In this document: positions 15,616 through 30,150 of the stretch, piece by piece
Layout of the letters: each line of letters opens with the position of its first letter
Numbering within the stretch: the stretch's first letter is position 1
Origin: Cyanobacteriota bacterium
GTDB lineage: Bacteria > Cyanobacteriota > Cyanobacteriia > PCC-6307 > Cyanobiaceae
Assembly (NCBI GenBank): GCA_027620015.1
Contig: JAQCGH010000005.1
Span: 1 to 64,000, forward strand
Length of the DNA stretch: 64,000 bases
Direction: 5' to 3'
The notes under the pieces: model-generated
The model's input: only the letters and a program-made list of their open reading frames with translations
What the model was told of the DNA's origin: nothing
Database searches by the model: none
Position numbers and translations under genes: made by a program

Positions 15616-17520
15616 ATGTCTAACAGCAACCTCCGCACCGAAAACCACTTCGACTACGTCAAGATCACCTTGGCGTCGCCTGAGCGGATCATGCAGTGGG
15701 GGCAGCGCACGCTGCCTAATGGCCAAGTGGTTGGTGAGGTAACCAAGCCAGAAACCATTAACTACCGCACCCTGAAGCCCGAGATGGATGGGCTCTTCTG
15801 CGAGAAGATCTTTGGCCCGTCCAAGGACTGGGAGTGCCACTGCGGTAAGTACAAACGGGTGCGTCACCGCGGCATCGTCTGCGAGCGCTGTGGTGTGGAG
15901 GTTACGGAGAGCCGGGTGCGCCGTCACCGCATGGGTTTCATCAAACTGGCAGCCCCCGTATCCCACGTTTGGTATCTCAAAGGTATTCCCAGCTACGTAG
16001 CGATCCTGCTCGACATGCCCTTGCGGGATGTTGAGCAGATTGTTTACTTCAACTGCTACGTGGTGCTCGATCCAGGCGACCATAAGGACCTCACCTACAA
16101 GCAACTTCTTACGGAAGATGAGTGGCTGGAGATAGAGGACCAAATTTATGCCGAGGATTCTGATATCGAGAATGAGCCAGTGGTGGGAATCGGCGCCGAG
16201 GCGTTGAAGCAACTGCTGCAAGATATAGAACTCAACGAGAACGCAGAGCAGCTGCGTGAAGATGTTGCCGCCAGCAAGGGGCAAAAGCGCGCCAAGCTGA
16301 TCAAACGCTTGCGAGTAATCGACAACTTCATCGCTACTGGTGCCCGTCCCGACTGGATGGTGCTCGATGTGATCCCTGTTATTCCTCCCGACCTGCGCCC
16401 GATGGTGCAGCTAGATGGCGGTCGCTTCGCCACCTCAGACCTCAACGACCTCTACCGCCGCGTCATCAACCGGAACAACCGATTGGCGCGTCTGCAGGAA
16501 ATCTTGGCTCCTGAAATCATCGTTCGTAACGAGAAGCGAATGCTGCAGGAGGCGGTAGACGCATTAATTGATAACGGTCGCCGTGGACGCACCGTGGTGG
16601 GCGCTAATAACCGGGCTCTGAAATCGCTTAGTGACATCATTGAGGGCAAACAGGGCCGATTCCGTCAAAACTTGCTTGGCAAGCGTGTCGACTACTCCGG
16701 TCGTTCAGTGATCGTGGTGGGTCCGAAGCTGAAGATGCACCAGTGTGGGTTGCCTAAGGAGATGGCGATCGAGCTGTTTCAACCGTTCGTGATTCATCGC
16801 TTGATTCGCCAGAACATCGTCAACAACATCAAGGCTGCCAAGAAGCTGATTCAGCGCGCTGATGATGAAGTGATGCAGGTGCTTCAGGAGGTGATCGAAG
16901 GTCACCCGATCCTGCTGAATCGAGCTCCGACCCTGCACCGTCTTGGCATTCAGGCCTTTGAGCCGATATTGGTTGATGGTCGTGCCATCCAGCTACATCC
17001 ACTGGTGTGCCCAGCCTTTAACGCCGACTTTGACGGTGACCAAATGGCGGTGCACGTGCCGCTGGCGATCGAGGCTCAAACCGAGGCTCGCATGTTGATG
17101 CTCGCCAGCAACAACATCCTTTCTCCCGCAACTGGCGAGCCGATCATCACCCCGTCTCAGGACATGGTGCTTGGTGCTTACTACCTCACGGCAGAAAAGC
17201 CTGGAGCCATAAAGCCCGAATTTGGAGACCGGTCCAAGACCTTTGCCAACCTCGACGATGTGATTGATGCCTTTGAGGAAAAGCACCTTCATCTCCACGA
17301 TTGGATTTGGGTGCGTTTTAACGGTGAGGTGGAGAACGACGATGAGGATAAGCAGCCCCAAAAGGAAGAAACTCTCAGCGATGGCACTCGCATAGAGCAG
17401 TGGCTGTTCCGCCGCGATCGTTTGGATGAAGATGGCGCCTTAATCAGCCGCTACCTACTCACCACCGTGGGCCGTGTCGTGATCAATCACACGATCATCG
17501 ACGCCGTGGCTGCGACCTGA
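15616..17520 (+). CDS. rpoC1: RNA polymerase gamma subunit (RpoC1)
   Basis: [12 protein letters not shown] catalytic motif; cyanobacterial split beta-prime; ATG at 15616 preferred over 15574. Confidence 0.97.
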   Translation: MSNSNLRTENHFDYVKITLASPERIMQWGQRTLPNGQVVGEVTKPETINYRTLKPEMDGLFCEKIFGPSKDWECHCGKYKRVRHRGIVCERCGVEVTESRVRRHRMGFIKLAAPVSHVWYLKGIPSYVAILLDMPLRDVEQIVYFNCYVVLDPGDHKDLTYKQLLTEDEWLEIEDQIYAEDSDIENEPVVGIGAEALKQLLQDIELNENAEQLREDVAASKGQKRAKLIKRLRVIDNFIATGARPDWMVLDVIPVIPPDLRPMVQLDGGRFATSDLNDLYRRVINRNNRLARLQEILAPEIIVRNEKRMLQEAVDALIDNGRRGRTVVGANNRALKSLSDIIEGKQGRFRQNLLGKRVDYSGRSVIVVGPKLKMHQCGLPKEMAIELFQPFVIHRLIRQNIVNNIKAAKKLIQRADDEVMQVLQEVIEGHPILLNRAPTLHRLGIQAFEPILVDGRAIQLHPLVCPAFNADFDGDQMAVHVPLAIEAQTEARMLMLASNNILSPATGEPIITPSQDMVLGAYYLTAEKPGAIKPEFGDRSKTFANLDDVIDAFEEKHLHLHDWIWVRFNGEVENDDEDKQPQKEETLSDGTRIEQWLFRRDRLDEDGALISRYLLTTVGRVVINHTIIDAVAAT

Positions 17521-21871
<4,351 letters not shown>

Positions 21872-21912
21872 GCGCAACGCTCTCTGCGCCGCTAGCCACT
21901 CCCCTCCTTGGG

Positions 21913-22962
21913 ATGAATTTACCGGCCCTGGAGCAGTGGGCCGTTGGCCATGGTCAAGCACCCTTTCGCGGCCGACAGCTGCACGATTGGCTTTACGCCA
22001 AGGGAGCACGCAGTATCGACGAGGTGACTGTGCTGCCCAAAGTCTTCAGGGACCAGCTAGCAGCTCAGCCCCCAAGTAGTTCGAACGACTGGATCGGTCG
22101 CTCCCGGGAGCTCCACCGCAGTGTCGCCCGCGATGGCACTACAAAACTATTGCTTGGTACCCACGACGGTCTCAGCCTCGAGACCGTGGGGATCCCCGCC
22201 GAAGGCAGGCTCACTGTGTGCGTGAGCAGCCAAGTCGGCTGCCCGATGGCATGTCGCTTTTGCGCTACCGGTAAAGGGGGGCTACAACGCTCCCTGGCGG
22301 TGCACGAGATCGTTGATCAGGTGCTGAGCGTGCGCGAGGTGATGGACCAGCGCCCAAGCCATGTGGTGTTTATGGGTATGGGTGAGCCCCTGCTAAACAG
22401 CGAGGCGGTGCTGGCAGCGATCGATTGCCTCTGCACCGATCTGGGTATGGCTCAGCGCCAGATCACTGTGAGCACCGTGGGGGTGCCCAAAAGCCTGCCC
22501 ACCTTGGCTGAGCAGGCCCTAGAGCGGCTGGGCCGGGCCCAGTTCACCTTGGCGGTGAGCCTGCATGCACCGGATCAGCGGCTGCGGGAGGAACTGATCC
22601 CAACGGCCCATGCCTATCCCCTGGAAACCTTGCTAGCCGATTGCCGTCACTACGTTGAACTTACTGGCAGGAGAGTGAGCTTCGAATACATCCTGCTGGG
22701 TGGGCTAAACGACCAGCCTCGCCATGCCGAGGCCCTTTCGCGGCTCTTGCGAGGTTTCCAGAGCCATGTGAATCTGATTCCATATAACCCGATCGCCGAG
22801 GAGGAATTCCAGCGTCCGGCACCTGGCGCGGTGGAGGCATTTCGACAGGCGCTCATGGATCGCCATGTGGCTGTAAGTGTTCGGGCCAGCCGCGGCCTCG
22901 ATGCCGATGCCGCCTGCGGTCAACTGCGTCGCCGGCTCGAGGGCAGCCTGGAGCCGGCGTGA
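21913..22962 (+). CDS. rlmN: 23S rRNA (adenine-2503-C2)-methyltransferase
   Basis: Radical [24 protein letters not shown] track start 21835 overlaps hli, ATG at 21913 preferred. Confidence 0.95.
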   Translation: MNLPALEQWAVGHGQAPFRGRQLHDWLYAKGARSIDEVTVLPKVFRDQLAAQPPSSSNDWIGRSRELHRSVARDGTTKLLLGTHDGLSLETVGIPAEGRLTVCVSSQVGCPMACRFCATGKGGLQRSLAVHEIVDQVLSVREVMDQRPSHVVFMGMGEPLLNSEAVLAAIDCLCTDLGMAQRQITVSTVGVPKSLPTLAEQALERLGRAQFTLAVSLHAPDQRLREELIPTAHAYPLETLLADCRHYVELTGRRVSFEYILLGGLNDQPRHAEALSRLLRGFQSHVNLIPYNPIAEEEFQRPAPGAVEAFRQALMDRHVAVSVRASRGLDADAACGQLRRRLEGSLEPA

Positions 22963-22974
22963 GCTGGAGCTCGA

Positions 22975-24246
22975 TTAGGTGGCGTCGCGACTGGGATCGA
23001 AGGCGCCGCGAGCTTCCTGTTCCCCCCAGGGGGTGAGCTGCAGCATCAGCAGAAAAGCGGGTATCGCGGCAGCAGCCGTAACCAGGAAAAACATTGGCCA
23101 GCCAATGTTGCCCGCCACCACGCCAGCCGGGGCAGATAGCAGCGAGCGGCTCAGGGCGTAGATGCCGGAAAGCAGGGCGTACTGGGTGGCGGAAAAGCGT
23201 GGGTTGCAGAGGCTCATCAGCAGTGCCACAAATACCGCGCCCACCATGCCTCCACTCAGGTTCTCCAGGCTCACGGCGGCGATCAGCCCGCTAAAGCCCC
23301 AATTGAACTGAGCTAGGGCCCAATAGGTGAGGTTGCCGCAGATACCCGCGATGGCGAACAGCCATAGCGAGCGGTTCATGCCGATACGGGCGAACAGCAG
23401 GCCGCCAATCACGGTGCCTGCGATGGTGGCGGCAATCGCCCAGCCCCCTTGTATTAAGCCGATCTGGGCTTCGCTAAACCCCTGTAACTTAAGGAAGGGG
23501 ATGGCCATCGCGTTCAGCAGGCCATCGGGCCAGCGGTAGAGCAGCACCAGCAGCAGCAACTGCCAGGCTCTGTTTGGGCCCGCCCGGAATAGGAACTCTC
23601 GCGTTGGACCAAGCACCGCTTGCCGCAGGCTCGTGACAGGGTGTTGAACTGGTTTAAGTGCCGGTGCCCAGATGGTGCATGGCACTACGGCCGCCAGTAG
23701 ACCTGCGGCGGCAAGAAAAGCGGCCGGCCAGCCAAAGCGATCAGCCAACAAGAACCCCCCGGCACCCACCGCGAGCATGGCGGCCCGGTAGCCGAGGGTG
23801 GCGCCGGAAGCACCTGGCCCCCGCTCTGCTTCTAGCAGTAGGTCGGTGCGGTATGCGTCTACGGCGATGTCCTGGGTGGCGCTGCAAACGGCCAACGTCA
23901 GGGCCGCGATGCCGATGGCGGTGAGGCTGGCTGGATTAGTGCTTGGTTGCAGCAGGGCCATCGCCGCAATCACAACCACCAAAATCAGCTGCATGATCAG
24001 CAGCCAGCCGCGGCGACGGTCGGGCCAGGCGATCGGCCAGCGGTCTAGACACGGCGCCCAAAATAGCTTCAGTGTGTATGGCAGTTCAGCTAGCGGGATC
24101 AGACCAATCAGGGCGAGAGGAATGCCATTAGCGGTGAGCCAGCCCTGCAGCAACTTGCTGCCCACCATTAGCGGGGTGCCGCTAGCTATTCCCTCGACGG
24201 TCACAGCTGTTAGACGCCGCCAGCTGTCGGAACTCTTAGCCATCAC
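22975..24246 (-). CDS. MFS transporter, AmpG-like
   Basis: 423 aa polytopic; APCLDRWPIAWPDRRRGWLL loop and DIAVDAYR motif typical of AmpG-like permeases. Confidence 0.85.
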   Translation of the reverse strand: MMAKSSDSWRRLTAVTVEGIASGTPLMVGSKLLQGWLTANGIPLALIGLIPLAELPYTLKLFWAPCLDRWPIAWPDRRRGWLLIMQLILVVVIAAMALLQPSTNPASLTAIGIAALTLAVCSATQDIAVDAYRTDLLLEAERGPGASGATLGYRAAMLAVGAGGFLLADRFGWPAAFLAAAGLLAAVVPCTIWAPALKPVQHPVTSLRQAVLGPTREFLFRAGPNRAWQLLLLVLLYRWPDGLLNAMAIPFLKLQGFSEAQIGLIQGGWAIAATIAGTVIGGLLFARIGMNRSLWLFAIAGICGNLTYWALAQFNWGFSGLIAAVSLENLSGGMVGAVFVALLMSLCNPRFSATQYALLSGIYALSRSLLSAPAGVVAGNIGWPMFFLVTAAAAIPAFLLMLQLTPWGEQEARGAFDPSRDAT

Positions 24247-24310
24247 ATGGGCTTTATTCGTTGAACCCTAGGGGCGATGATGGAACGGAGCACTCGCAAA
24301 CGCCAAGGCT

Positions 24311-24436
24311 GTGCAATTTTTCCGCTCAACCCTGCTGCCGGCCGCCATCGTGGTGTTGTTCGGGCTGGCCCTGTTTGCAGTAAGCGCGCGCATCTGGTTG
24401 CCAGGTGACATGGCGGCCCCTGCCCCGATTGGCTGA
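24311..24436 (+). CDS. Candidate small single-TM protein (41 aa)
   Basis: Read by eye: GTG start, VQFFRSTLLPAAIVVLFGLALFAVSARIWLPGDMAAPAPIG; one clear TM helix; ends 9 bp before the HEAT-repeat ORF. Confidence 0.5.
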   Translation: MQFFRSTLLPAAIVVLFGLALFAVSARIWLPGDMAAPAPIG

Positions 24437-24445
24437 TTCATTGTT

Positions 24446-25288
24446 GTGAGCGTTTCTCCGCAGTCAGATCAGTCATCCGGTGGGGCGAGTCGCTTCGGTG
24501 AAAGTCCGAAGGAGCTCTACCTAGACCCCGAAATGCTGGCTGAGGAGCTGGCTGAGGAGCTGCGTGGTGACCCGCTTGATGATCTTGATAACAGTGATCC
24601 AAAGGCCAGTGATGTGGCGGCCGAGTGCGATCTCGGCTTGGTGTTATTGAGGGGAGACTCGGGCGGCGGCAGCCAGGAGCAGTGCATGCAGGGGTTGCGC
24701 ATTTTTTGCGAACATCGCGACCCACGTGCTCTGCCCCTGCTGCTTCCACTACTGACAGTGAGTTGTCCGATTCTGCGGATGAGTGCGGTTTACGCCTTGG
24801 GCCGCAATCCGAGTCCCCAGGCGGTTGAGCCCTTGCTCGGCCTGTTGGTTTCAGACGACAATGGCTATGTGCGCAAGGCCGTGGCTTGGAGCCTGGGCAA
24901 TTACCCGGAGGCCCCCATACTCAATCCCCTGATCCGCTCCCTGCAGGTGGATATAGCCGCAGTGCGCCTCTGGGCTGCCAGCTCCCTAGCTGAGGCGGGC
25001 TGCACAGGGCCGGCCAAGGCTGATCTCGCAGCGGCCCAGCTTTTGCTAACCCTTCGCATCGACAGGGAGCCGGCGGTGCGCAGCAACAGCGCCTGGGCCC
25101 TTGGTCGCCTCTACGGCGAGCTGGTGGAGCCCAGGCAGCAGCTGGTAGTTGAGTCGCTCTTGCACGCCATGCTCAACGACTTCGAATCGGGGGTGCGCGA
25201 TGAGGCCCGGGTGGCTCTTGAGCAACTCGAACAGCCGGAGGTATTGCAGCGTCTGCAGACGTTGGTGGAGGAAGGATTACTCAGCTAA
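24446..25288 (+). CDS. HEAT-repeat domain protein
   Basis: Repeated ~30-aa helical units (MSAVYALGRNPSPQAVEPLLGLLVSD, VRKAVAWSLGNYPEAPILNPLIRSL, RSNSAWALGRLYGE). Confidence 0.85.
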   Translation: MSVSPQSDQSSGGASRFGESPKELYLDPEMLAEELAEELRGDPLDDLDNSDPKASDVAAECDLGLVLLRGDSGGGSQEQCMQGLRIFCEHRDPRALPLLLPLLTVSCPILRMSAVYALGRNPSPQAVEPLLGLLVSDDNGYVRKAVAWSLGNYPEAPILNPLIRSLQVDIAAVRLWAASSLAEAGCTGPAKADLAAAQLLLTLRIDREPAVRSNSAWALGRLYGELVEPRQQLVVESLLHAMLNDFESGVRDEARVALEQLEQPEVLQRLQTLVEEGLLS

Positions 25289-25336
25289 ACGGGCTCTGCA
25301 TTTACTTGTTAACATTCACAAAATTCTTGGTGTGGG

Positions 25337-25540
25337 ATGGAGCAGCTCACCATCCGCTATCGGATTCATTCCGACGGACGCGTCGATGAACTTGTGGAAG
25401 GTCTGCAGGGCATGGCATGCGAGCAACTAACCGAGCGCATTGAAGCCCGGCTTGGGGTTGTGCAGCAGCGCCGTTCAACTGCTGAAGCCTTTCTCTGCCA
25501 GCAACAGATCCAGGAAAGCCAAGTCCAGTCTTTCTCCTGA
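25337..25540 (+). CDS. DUF2997 family protein
   Basis: MEQLTIRYRIHSDGRVDELVEGLQGMACEQLTERIEARLG; directly upstream of DUF1257. Confidence 0.8.
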   Translation: MEQLTIRYRIHSDGRVDELVEGLQGMACEQLTERIEARLGVVQQRRSTAEAFLCQQQIQESQVQSFS

Positions 25541-25563
25541 ACCCACTTACACCTTCCCAACCG

Positions 25564-25953
25564 ATGTCGCACTTCAGCACCATCAAGACCGAGCTTCGTG
25601 ATCGCCAGTCCTTGCTCGAGGCACTCGAGGATCTGGGTCATGGCCCAAGGGAAGGAACCCTGATGGTTCGCGGTTACCGCGGCCAAACCGTGGAGGCCCA
25701 GCTGGCTGTGGCCCAGGGCAATGGAGCTGATATCGGTTTTAGGCTTAACCCCGAGACAGGTAGTTATGAACTGGTGACCGATCTCGACCTCTGGAACCAA
25801 CCCGTGCCAGTGGAGCGTTTCCTGGCCCAGCTTAATCAGCGATATGCCCTGCACAGCATCCTGGCCGCCACGGCTGAGGAGGGTTTCCAGGTGAGCGAAC
25901 AAGTTCAGCAGCAAGACGGCAGTATTGAATTGGTTGTTACCCGTTGGGCTTAA
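25564..25953 (+). CDS. ycf35: DUF1257 / Ycf35 family protein
   Basis: MSHFSTIKTELRDRQSLLEALEDLG start typical of DUF1257. Confidence 0.87.
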   Translation: MSHFSTIKTELRDRQSLLEALEDLGHGPREGTLMVRGYRGQTVEAQLAVAQGNGADIGFRLNPETGSYELVTDLDLWNQPVPVERFLAQLNQRYALHSILAATAEEGFQVSEQVQQQDGSIELVVTRWA

Positions 25954-25973
25954 ATCCGGGAGCTCCTTCCGGC

Positions 25974-26369
25974 ATGTTTGACCCTTCGCTGGCATTCACC
26001 ACCACCGCCCTTCCGCCTGATGCTCGGCGCAGTGGTCACGAACCATTACTAGGAGGAGCTTTAGGTCAGAAGGCTGTTTGGGTAGACGAGGCTGTATGCA
26101 TTGGCTGTCGCTACTGCGCCCATGTTGCTGTCAACACCTTCGCGGTTGAGCCTCACTGGGGACGCTCCCGCGCGATTCGCCAGGATGGTGACTCCACCGA
26201 GCTGATACAGGAGGCGATCGATACCTGTCCCGTTGATTGCATCCATTGGGTTGCTTATGAGCAGTTGCCCAAGTTGCAGCAGCAGCTAGATGGCCAGGAG
26301 ATTCTTCCCCTTGGTGTGCCTTCGCCGGTGCGGTTTAAGCGCACGTTGCCGCGCCCAGGGGCTGCTTAG
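25974..26369 (+). CDS. 4Fe-4S ferredoxin
   Basis: [19 protein letters not shown]...CPVDCIHW cluster motif; ATG at 25974 preferred over 25944. Confidence 0.85.
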   Translation: MFDPSLAFTTTALPPDARRSGHEPLLGGALGQKAVWVDEAVCIGCRYCAHVAVNTFAVEPHWGRSRAIRQDGDSTELIQEAIDTCPVDCIHWVAYEQLPKLQQQLDGQEILPLGVPSPVRFKRTLPRPGAA

Positions 26370-27087
26370 CCGGCAGCCCCACTGCCCTTGGATAGATTCG
26401 CGGGCAGGGGGCTAAGGGCTTAACCACCAGGGCGTGGCGGCTCCCTCTACCACTGGGTAATTCCTTCACCAGGCACTGGTCTATGCCAGCCTTCAAGGGG
26501 GCAAGAGCAGCGTTGAGGTCCTGTTGGTCATTGGCTGACCACTGCCCGCGATAAAGCAGAGCTCGCCCTTGGGGTTGCAGCAACGGCACCAAGTATTCGG
26601 CCACCACTGGCGCGCTGGCCACGGCACGGGCTAGGGCCCAGTCGAACTGGCCCCGACAGGAAAGCTGCTGGCCGGTGCGCTCAATCCGCTCACAGCGCAG
26701 TTGCACTCGCTCCCCAAGCCCCAGCGCTGCGGCCATGGCCTGCACCGCCTCCACCTTGCGCCCCACCGAATCCACCAGGGTTAACTGGGCTTGGGGGAAG
26801 GCGATCGCTAGCGCCAGGCCGGGGAAGCCACCGCCGGTGCCCACATCGATTAGTCGCAGCGGCGCCTGGGCTGTGACCGATTGCAGCAGGGGCACCAGGG
26901 GCCAAAGGCTGTCAAACACCTGGGCTATCCAAAAGTCGTCGTCCTCCACCAGGCGGGTCAAGTTGAGCTTGCTATTCCATTGACGCAACTGCTCCTGCAG
27001 CTCGCCCAGCGACTGTTCTTGGGCTGGGTTGGGCTGCCAGCCGAGCTCCTGCCAGAGGGCATTGCCAGTGAGGGTGCGAGCCATCAA
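26335..27087 (-). CDS. rsmG: 16S rRNA (guanine-527-N7)-methyltransferase
   Basis: [37 protein letters not shown]. Confidence 0.94.
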   Translation of the reverse strand: MMARTLTGNALWQELGWQPNPAQEQSLGELQEQLRQWNSKLNLTRLVEDDDFWIAQVFDSLWPLVPLLQSVTAQAPLRLIDVGTGGGFPGLALAIAFPQAQLTLVDSVGRKVEAVQAMAAALGLGERVQLRCERIERTGQQLSCRGQFDWALARAVASAPVVAEYLVPLLQPQGRALLYRGQWSANDQQDLNAALAPLKAGIDQCLVKELPSGRGSRHALVVKPLAPCPRIYPRAVGLPAKQPLGAATCA

Positions 27088-27152
27088 ACTTGGCTACGGG
27101 TTTCTGATCTCTAGGATCCCGCAGACCGGATCTTTTCCCCGGTGCCCTGCTC

Positions 27153-27614
27153 TTGGCCAGCTCCCCACCCAATTATTACAAGTTGCTCCAGGTGCAGCAG
27201 ACCGCGTCGCCATTGGAGCTACGCCAGGCGTTCCGGAGGCTGAGCAAGCGCTACCACCCCGATACCACCGTGCGGCCGGCTGAGGAGGCTGCCGAGGCTT
27301 TTCAGCTGCTGCAGCAGGCCTATGGGGTGCTTTGCGACCCAACACTGCGCCAGCGCTACGACGATCAGCTGAGCCCGCCTTCGGCGCCCATAAGTCCCGT
27401 TGCACCGGCACCAACCAGCATTAACCGGCCTGCTTCGGTGCGGCGTGATCTTTCTGGCGGCGAGTGGCTTGCGCTGCTACTGCTGGGTTTTGCCATGGTG
27501 TTGAGCTTAGTTCTGGGTGTGGGAGTGGCCTGGATGCGCGGCGCCCAATTGGTGCAATGGCCGAGCTGGTGGCCTGAGGTCACTGCCGCCAACGTGACAG
27601 GGTTGACTTCATGA
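27153..27614 (+). CDS. J-domain protein with C-terminal TM segment
   Basis: NYYKLLQVQQTASPLELRQAFRRLSKRYHPDT (HPD motif) plus a hydrophobic segment; TTG start. Confidence 0.87.
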   Translation: MASSPPNYYKLLQVQQTASPLELRQAFRRLSKRYHPDTTVRPAEEAAEAFQLLQQAYGVLCDPTLRQRYDDQLSPPSAPISPVAPAPTSINRPASVRRDLSGGEWLALLLLGFAMVLSLVLGVGVAWMRGAQLVQWPSWWPEVTAANVTGLTS

Positions 27615-27877
27615 ACGAGATGCCCAGTTCCCAGACACCGCTGTATCACCACCCCCTGCCGGCTTTGGAGCAATGGCTGGAGCAGTTGGGTGCCAAGCAG
27701 CAGCGCGCCAATCCCTGTCTGTGGGATCTGCACCGCCCGGAATGGAGCTCCCAGATTGAGCTGGAGGTGGACGAGCTCAAAGTGAGCTGGCACAGCGACG
27801 GCCAGGTGTGCGTGCGTCACTTTCCTTATGGTTTATCGCGGGCCGATGCCGAGGCGGTGATTCTGGCGGGGCCTTAA
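27611..27877 (+). CDS. DUF3143 family protein
   Basis: LYHHPLPALEQWLEQLGAKQQRANPCLWDL...; ATGA overlap with the J-domain gene. Confidence 0.8.
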   Translation: MNEMPSSQTPLYHHPLPALEQWLEQLGAKQQRANPCLWDLHRPEWSSQIELEVDELKVSWHSDGQVCVRHFPYGLSRADAEAVILAGP

Positions 27878-28029
27878 CGGCAAAGTCGGCTCTGGCGCTC
27901 GCCTGGGCTGGAGAGCTGGCCACAAATGACCAGTCGCATCAGGGATGTTTCTACGTCTGTGAACAGGACCAACACGCCGCCGCAGAGCAGCACCAGGGCG
28001 CCACTAACAAACCAATGCTGCTTGCTCAT
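27874..28029 (-). CDS. Candidate small membrane protein (51 aa)
   Basis: MSKQHWFVSGALVLLCGGVLVLFTDVETSLMRLVICGQLSSPGERQSRLCR; ATGA overlap with the bioD stop. Confidence 0.5.
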   Translation of the reverse strand: MSKQHWFVSGALVLLCGGVLVLFTDVETSLMRLVICGQLSSPGERQSRLCR

Positions 28030-28694
28030 CGGTGGGGATTGGGGGCTGCGGCTATGGCTGCAGTCAGGGTACGGCCGAGCTCTTGTGCATGCCATTGAGC
28101 AGCCAGAGCGGAGGCGGTGACAGGTTTTAAAGTTGGTAGTTGGGCTAGCACCGGTGCCTGGGCCAAGGCGGCCAGGGTGGCGGGATTGTCGGGATGAAGT
28201 GGCCCGTTTAGCACCAGACCCAACAGGGGAATGGAGCGATGGCGCAGAGCCTCAACAGACAGCAAGGTGTGGTTGAGGGTGCCCAGGCCGCTGCGGGCCA
28301 CCAGCAGCACCGGCAGCCCCCAGACCGCTAGCTGATCGATCTGCAGCCAGTCGCGGCTCAGGGGCACCAGTAGCCCACCGGCGGTCTCAACTACCAACAC
28401 TCCGGCCACTGATGGCAGGGCCAGGCGGGCCGGGTCGATCGTGATTCCCTCCAGTTCGGCGGCCCAGTGGGGGGACACCGGCGTCTGCAGCCGGTAGGCC
28501 TCCGGTAGCAACCGCGTCGCTGGCAGCTGCAGCAGGGCTTGCAGCCTGCCCGTATCGCCGCCCCCTTCCAGTCCGCTTTGCACCGGTTTCCAGTAGGTGG
28601 CTCCGAGCCCCTGCACCACAAGGGCGCTCACCACCGTTTTGCCCACATCGGTGTCGGTGCCGCAGATCACCAGGGCTTTGCTGTAACTACTCAT
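28026..28694 (-). CDS. bioD: Dethiobiotin synthase
   Basis: VICGTDTDVGKTVVSALV, KPVQSG, VETAGGLLVPL. Confidence 0.95.
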   Translation of the reverse strand: MSSYSKALVICGTDTDVGKTVVSALVVQGLGATYWKPVQSGLEGGGDTGRLQALLQLPATRLLPEAYRLQTPVSPHWAAELEGITIDPARLALPSVAGVLVVETAGGLLVPLSRDWLQIDQLAVWGLPVLLVARSGLGTLNHTLLSVEALRHRSIPLLGLVLNGPLHPDNPATLAALAQAPVLAQLPTLKPVTASALAAQWHAQELGRTLTAAIAAAPNPHR

Positions 28695-29470
28695 GGGCCG
28701 GTTCTCTGACCAAGCAGCATCAACACCTCCCAGCTGACGCAGCCGTCAGCGGGCCAGCAGTGCAGCAGCCGGCGCAACTGGGCCGCACTGAGACGGCTGG
28801 CCCGGCTGGCGCTGGCCCCGAGGCCCTGCAGCTGCTGCAGAAAGCCGAGGCCGCTGCCGTAGGCGCGGCTGAAGCGCAGCCGGCGGCTGTAATGAGCTAT
28901 CAGGCCGCCCCTGCTGACGGCGGCCAGCAGGGCTTCGGCATCGGGCAGCCTCAGGGCTGTGCAGGGTACCGCCGCGGTCGCGGCGGCCTGGTGCCACTGG
29001 GGGAAACTGGCACTTGTCGGCACTGCCAGGCCAAGCCAGCCCCCTGGCCGCAACTGCTCGCACCAGTGCTGCACTTGGGCTGGGGGATTCTCCAGCCACT
29101 GCAACGCGAAACTGGAGGTGAGCAGGGAGGCCTGGCCCAGTTGCTCCGGTAACCCCAGGTTGAGGTCCCAGCCGAGCTGGCCGGCGGCGGATGCCAGGGG
29201 GTTATGGGCCAGTAGTTCGGGGCAGATATCAAGCTGCATAAGGCCTTCCTGGCATCCCTGAGCCTTCAGCGCCTGCCCCACCAGCCCGCTGCCGGCGCCA
29301 AGATCGGCCTTGGGCCCGGCGGCCAGGTGGAGGGACCCGCATAGGTGGGCTAGGCGCCATGCCACCCCCTGCTGCAGAAGGGCATGGCGGGCGTAGCCGG
29401 CGGCGTGACGGCCGAAGCGGCTGCTCACTTGCGCGCTAAACACCGCATCTTTTATTTGATTTGCATTCAC
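28691..29470 (-). CDS. bioC: Malonyl-ACP O-methyltransferase
   Basis: SAM-binding ADLGAGSGLVGQAL and DAVFSAQVSSRFGRHAAGY start; GTG start overlaps upstream stop; biotin operon context. Confidence 0.85.
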   Translation of the reverse strand: MNANQIKDAVFSAQVSSRFGRHAAGYARHALLQQGVAWRLAHLCGSLHLAAGPKADLGAGSGLVGQALKAQGCQEGLMQLDICPELLAHNPLASAAGQLGWDLNLGLPEQLGQASLLTSSFALQWLENPPAQVQHWCEQLRPGGWLGLAVPTSASFPQWHQAAATAAVPCTALRLPDAEALLAAVSRGGLIAHYSRRLRFSRAYGSGLGFLQQLQGLGASASRASRLSAAQLRRLLHCWPADGCVSWEVLMLLGQRTGP

Positions 29471-30150
29471 GACAGGCCCTCTATCCAGCCACACACTGTG
29501 GGCACGAGGGCCGGGCTGAGCAGGCAATGCCCCACCCCCGCCAGCACCAGGGTGTCGGCGGCAGGTAGGAGGCATCGCAGTTGGTGGCGGGCTTGCGGAT
29601 TTAAGATTTGATCCTCGCCACCTTCCACTATCAACACCCGCGCCTGGAGCGGAAAGCAAGGAGGTAGCCCCGCCGTGGCCGCCAAGAGCTTTAGGTCTTG
29701 CGCCAGCCGCTGGCGGCCGGATGCATCAAGTGGGAACGCGGCGATGCCAGGGGGCAGCAGGCTGGTGGACTGGGGGGCGGCGGCGCGTTCCATGAAGGTT
29801 TCCAGCATGGTGCTGGCTTCGGGGCCGGAGAGCTGGCTTGTCATGGCCGCAATGGCGCTGCGCAATCGGCCACCGCCGGCTCCCCCCGGCACGAACATTC
29901 CGAAACTGGCGAGTAGCACCACGGCATCGGCCTGGGCCAGTACGGCGTCGGGCAGAAGGTGGGGGCCAAGCGAGTGGGCGATCACCAGTTTCAACCCCTG
30001 ATCGTTCTGCCAGTCCACCGACCTGGGTGCTTGCCCGCTGTAGCCACGTTCACCGCACTGCCATGCCCAACCGTGAGCGCTCCAGGTGTGGTGGAAGGGT
30101 TCCCAGACCTGGGCATCGCCGGCCCACCCATGCATGGCAATCAGCTGCAT
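29467..30150 (-). CDS. Alpha/beta hydrolase, probable pimeloyl-ACP methyl ester esterase (BioK/BioH-like)
   Basis: MHGWAGDAQVWEPF, nucleophile context VIAHSLGPH, distal His VGHCLL; between bioF and bioC. Confidence 0.78.
   Translation of the reverse strand: MQLIAMHGWAGDAQVWEPFHHTWSAHGWAWQCGERGYSGQAPRSVDWQNDQGLKLVIAHSLGPHLLPDAVLAQADAVVLLASFGMFVPGGAGGGRLRSAIAAMTSQLSGPEASTMLETFMERAAAPQSTSLLPPGIAAFPLDASGRQRLAQDLKLLAATAGLPPCFPLQARVLIVEGGEDQILNPQARHQLRCLLPAADTLVLAGVGHCLLSPALVPTVCGWIEGLS

Noticed and set aside
27094-27414. 106-aa minus ORF over the J-domain gene
   Set aside because: Overlaps the HPD-containing J-domain ORF; no protein-like features.
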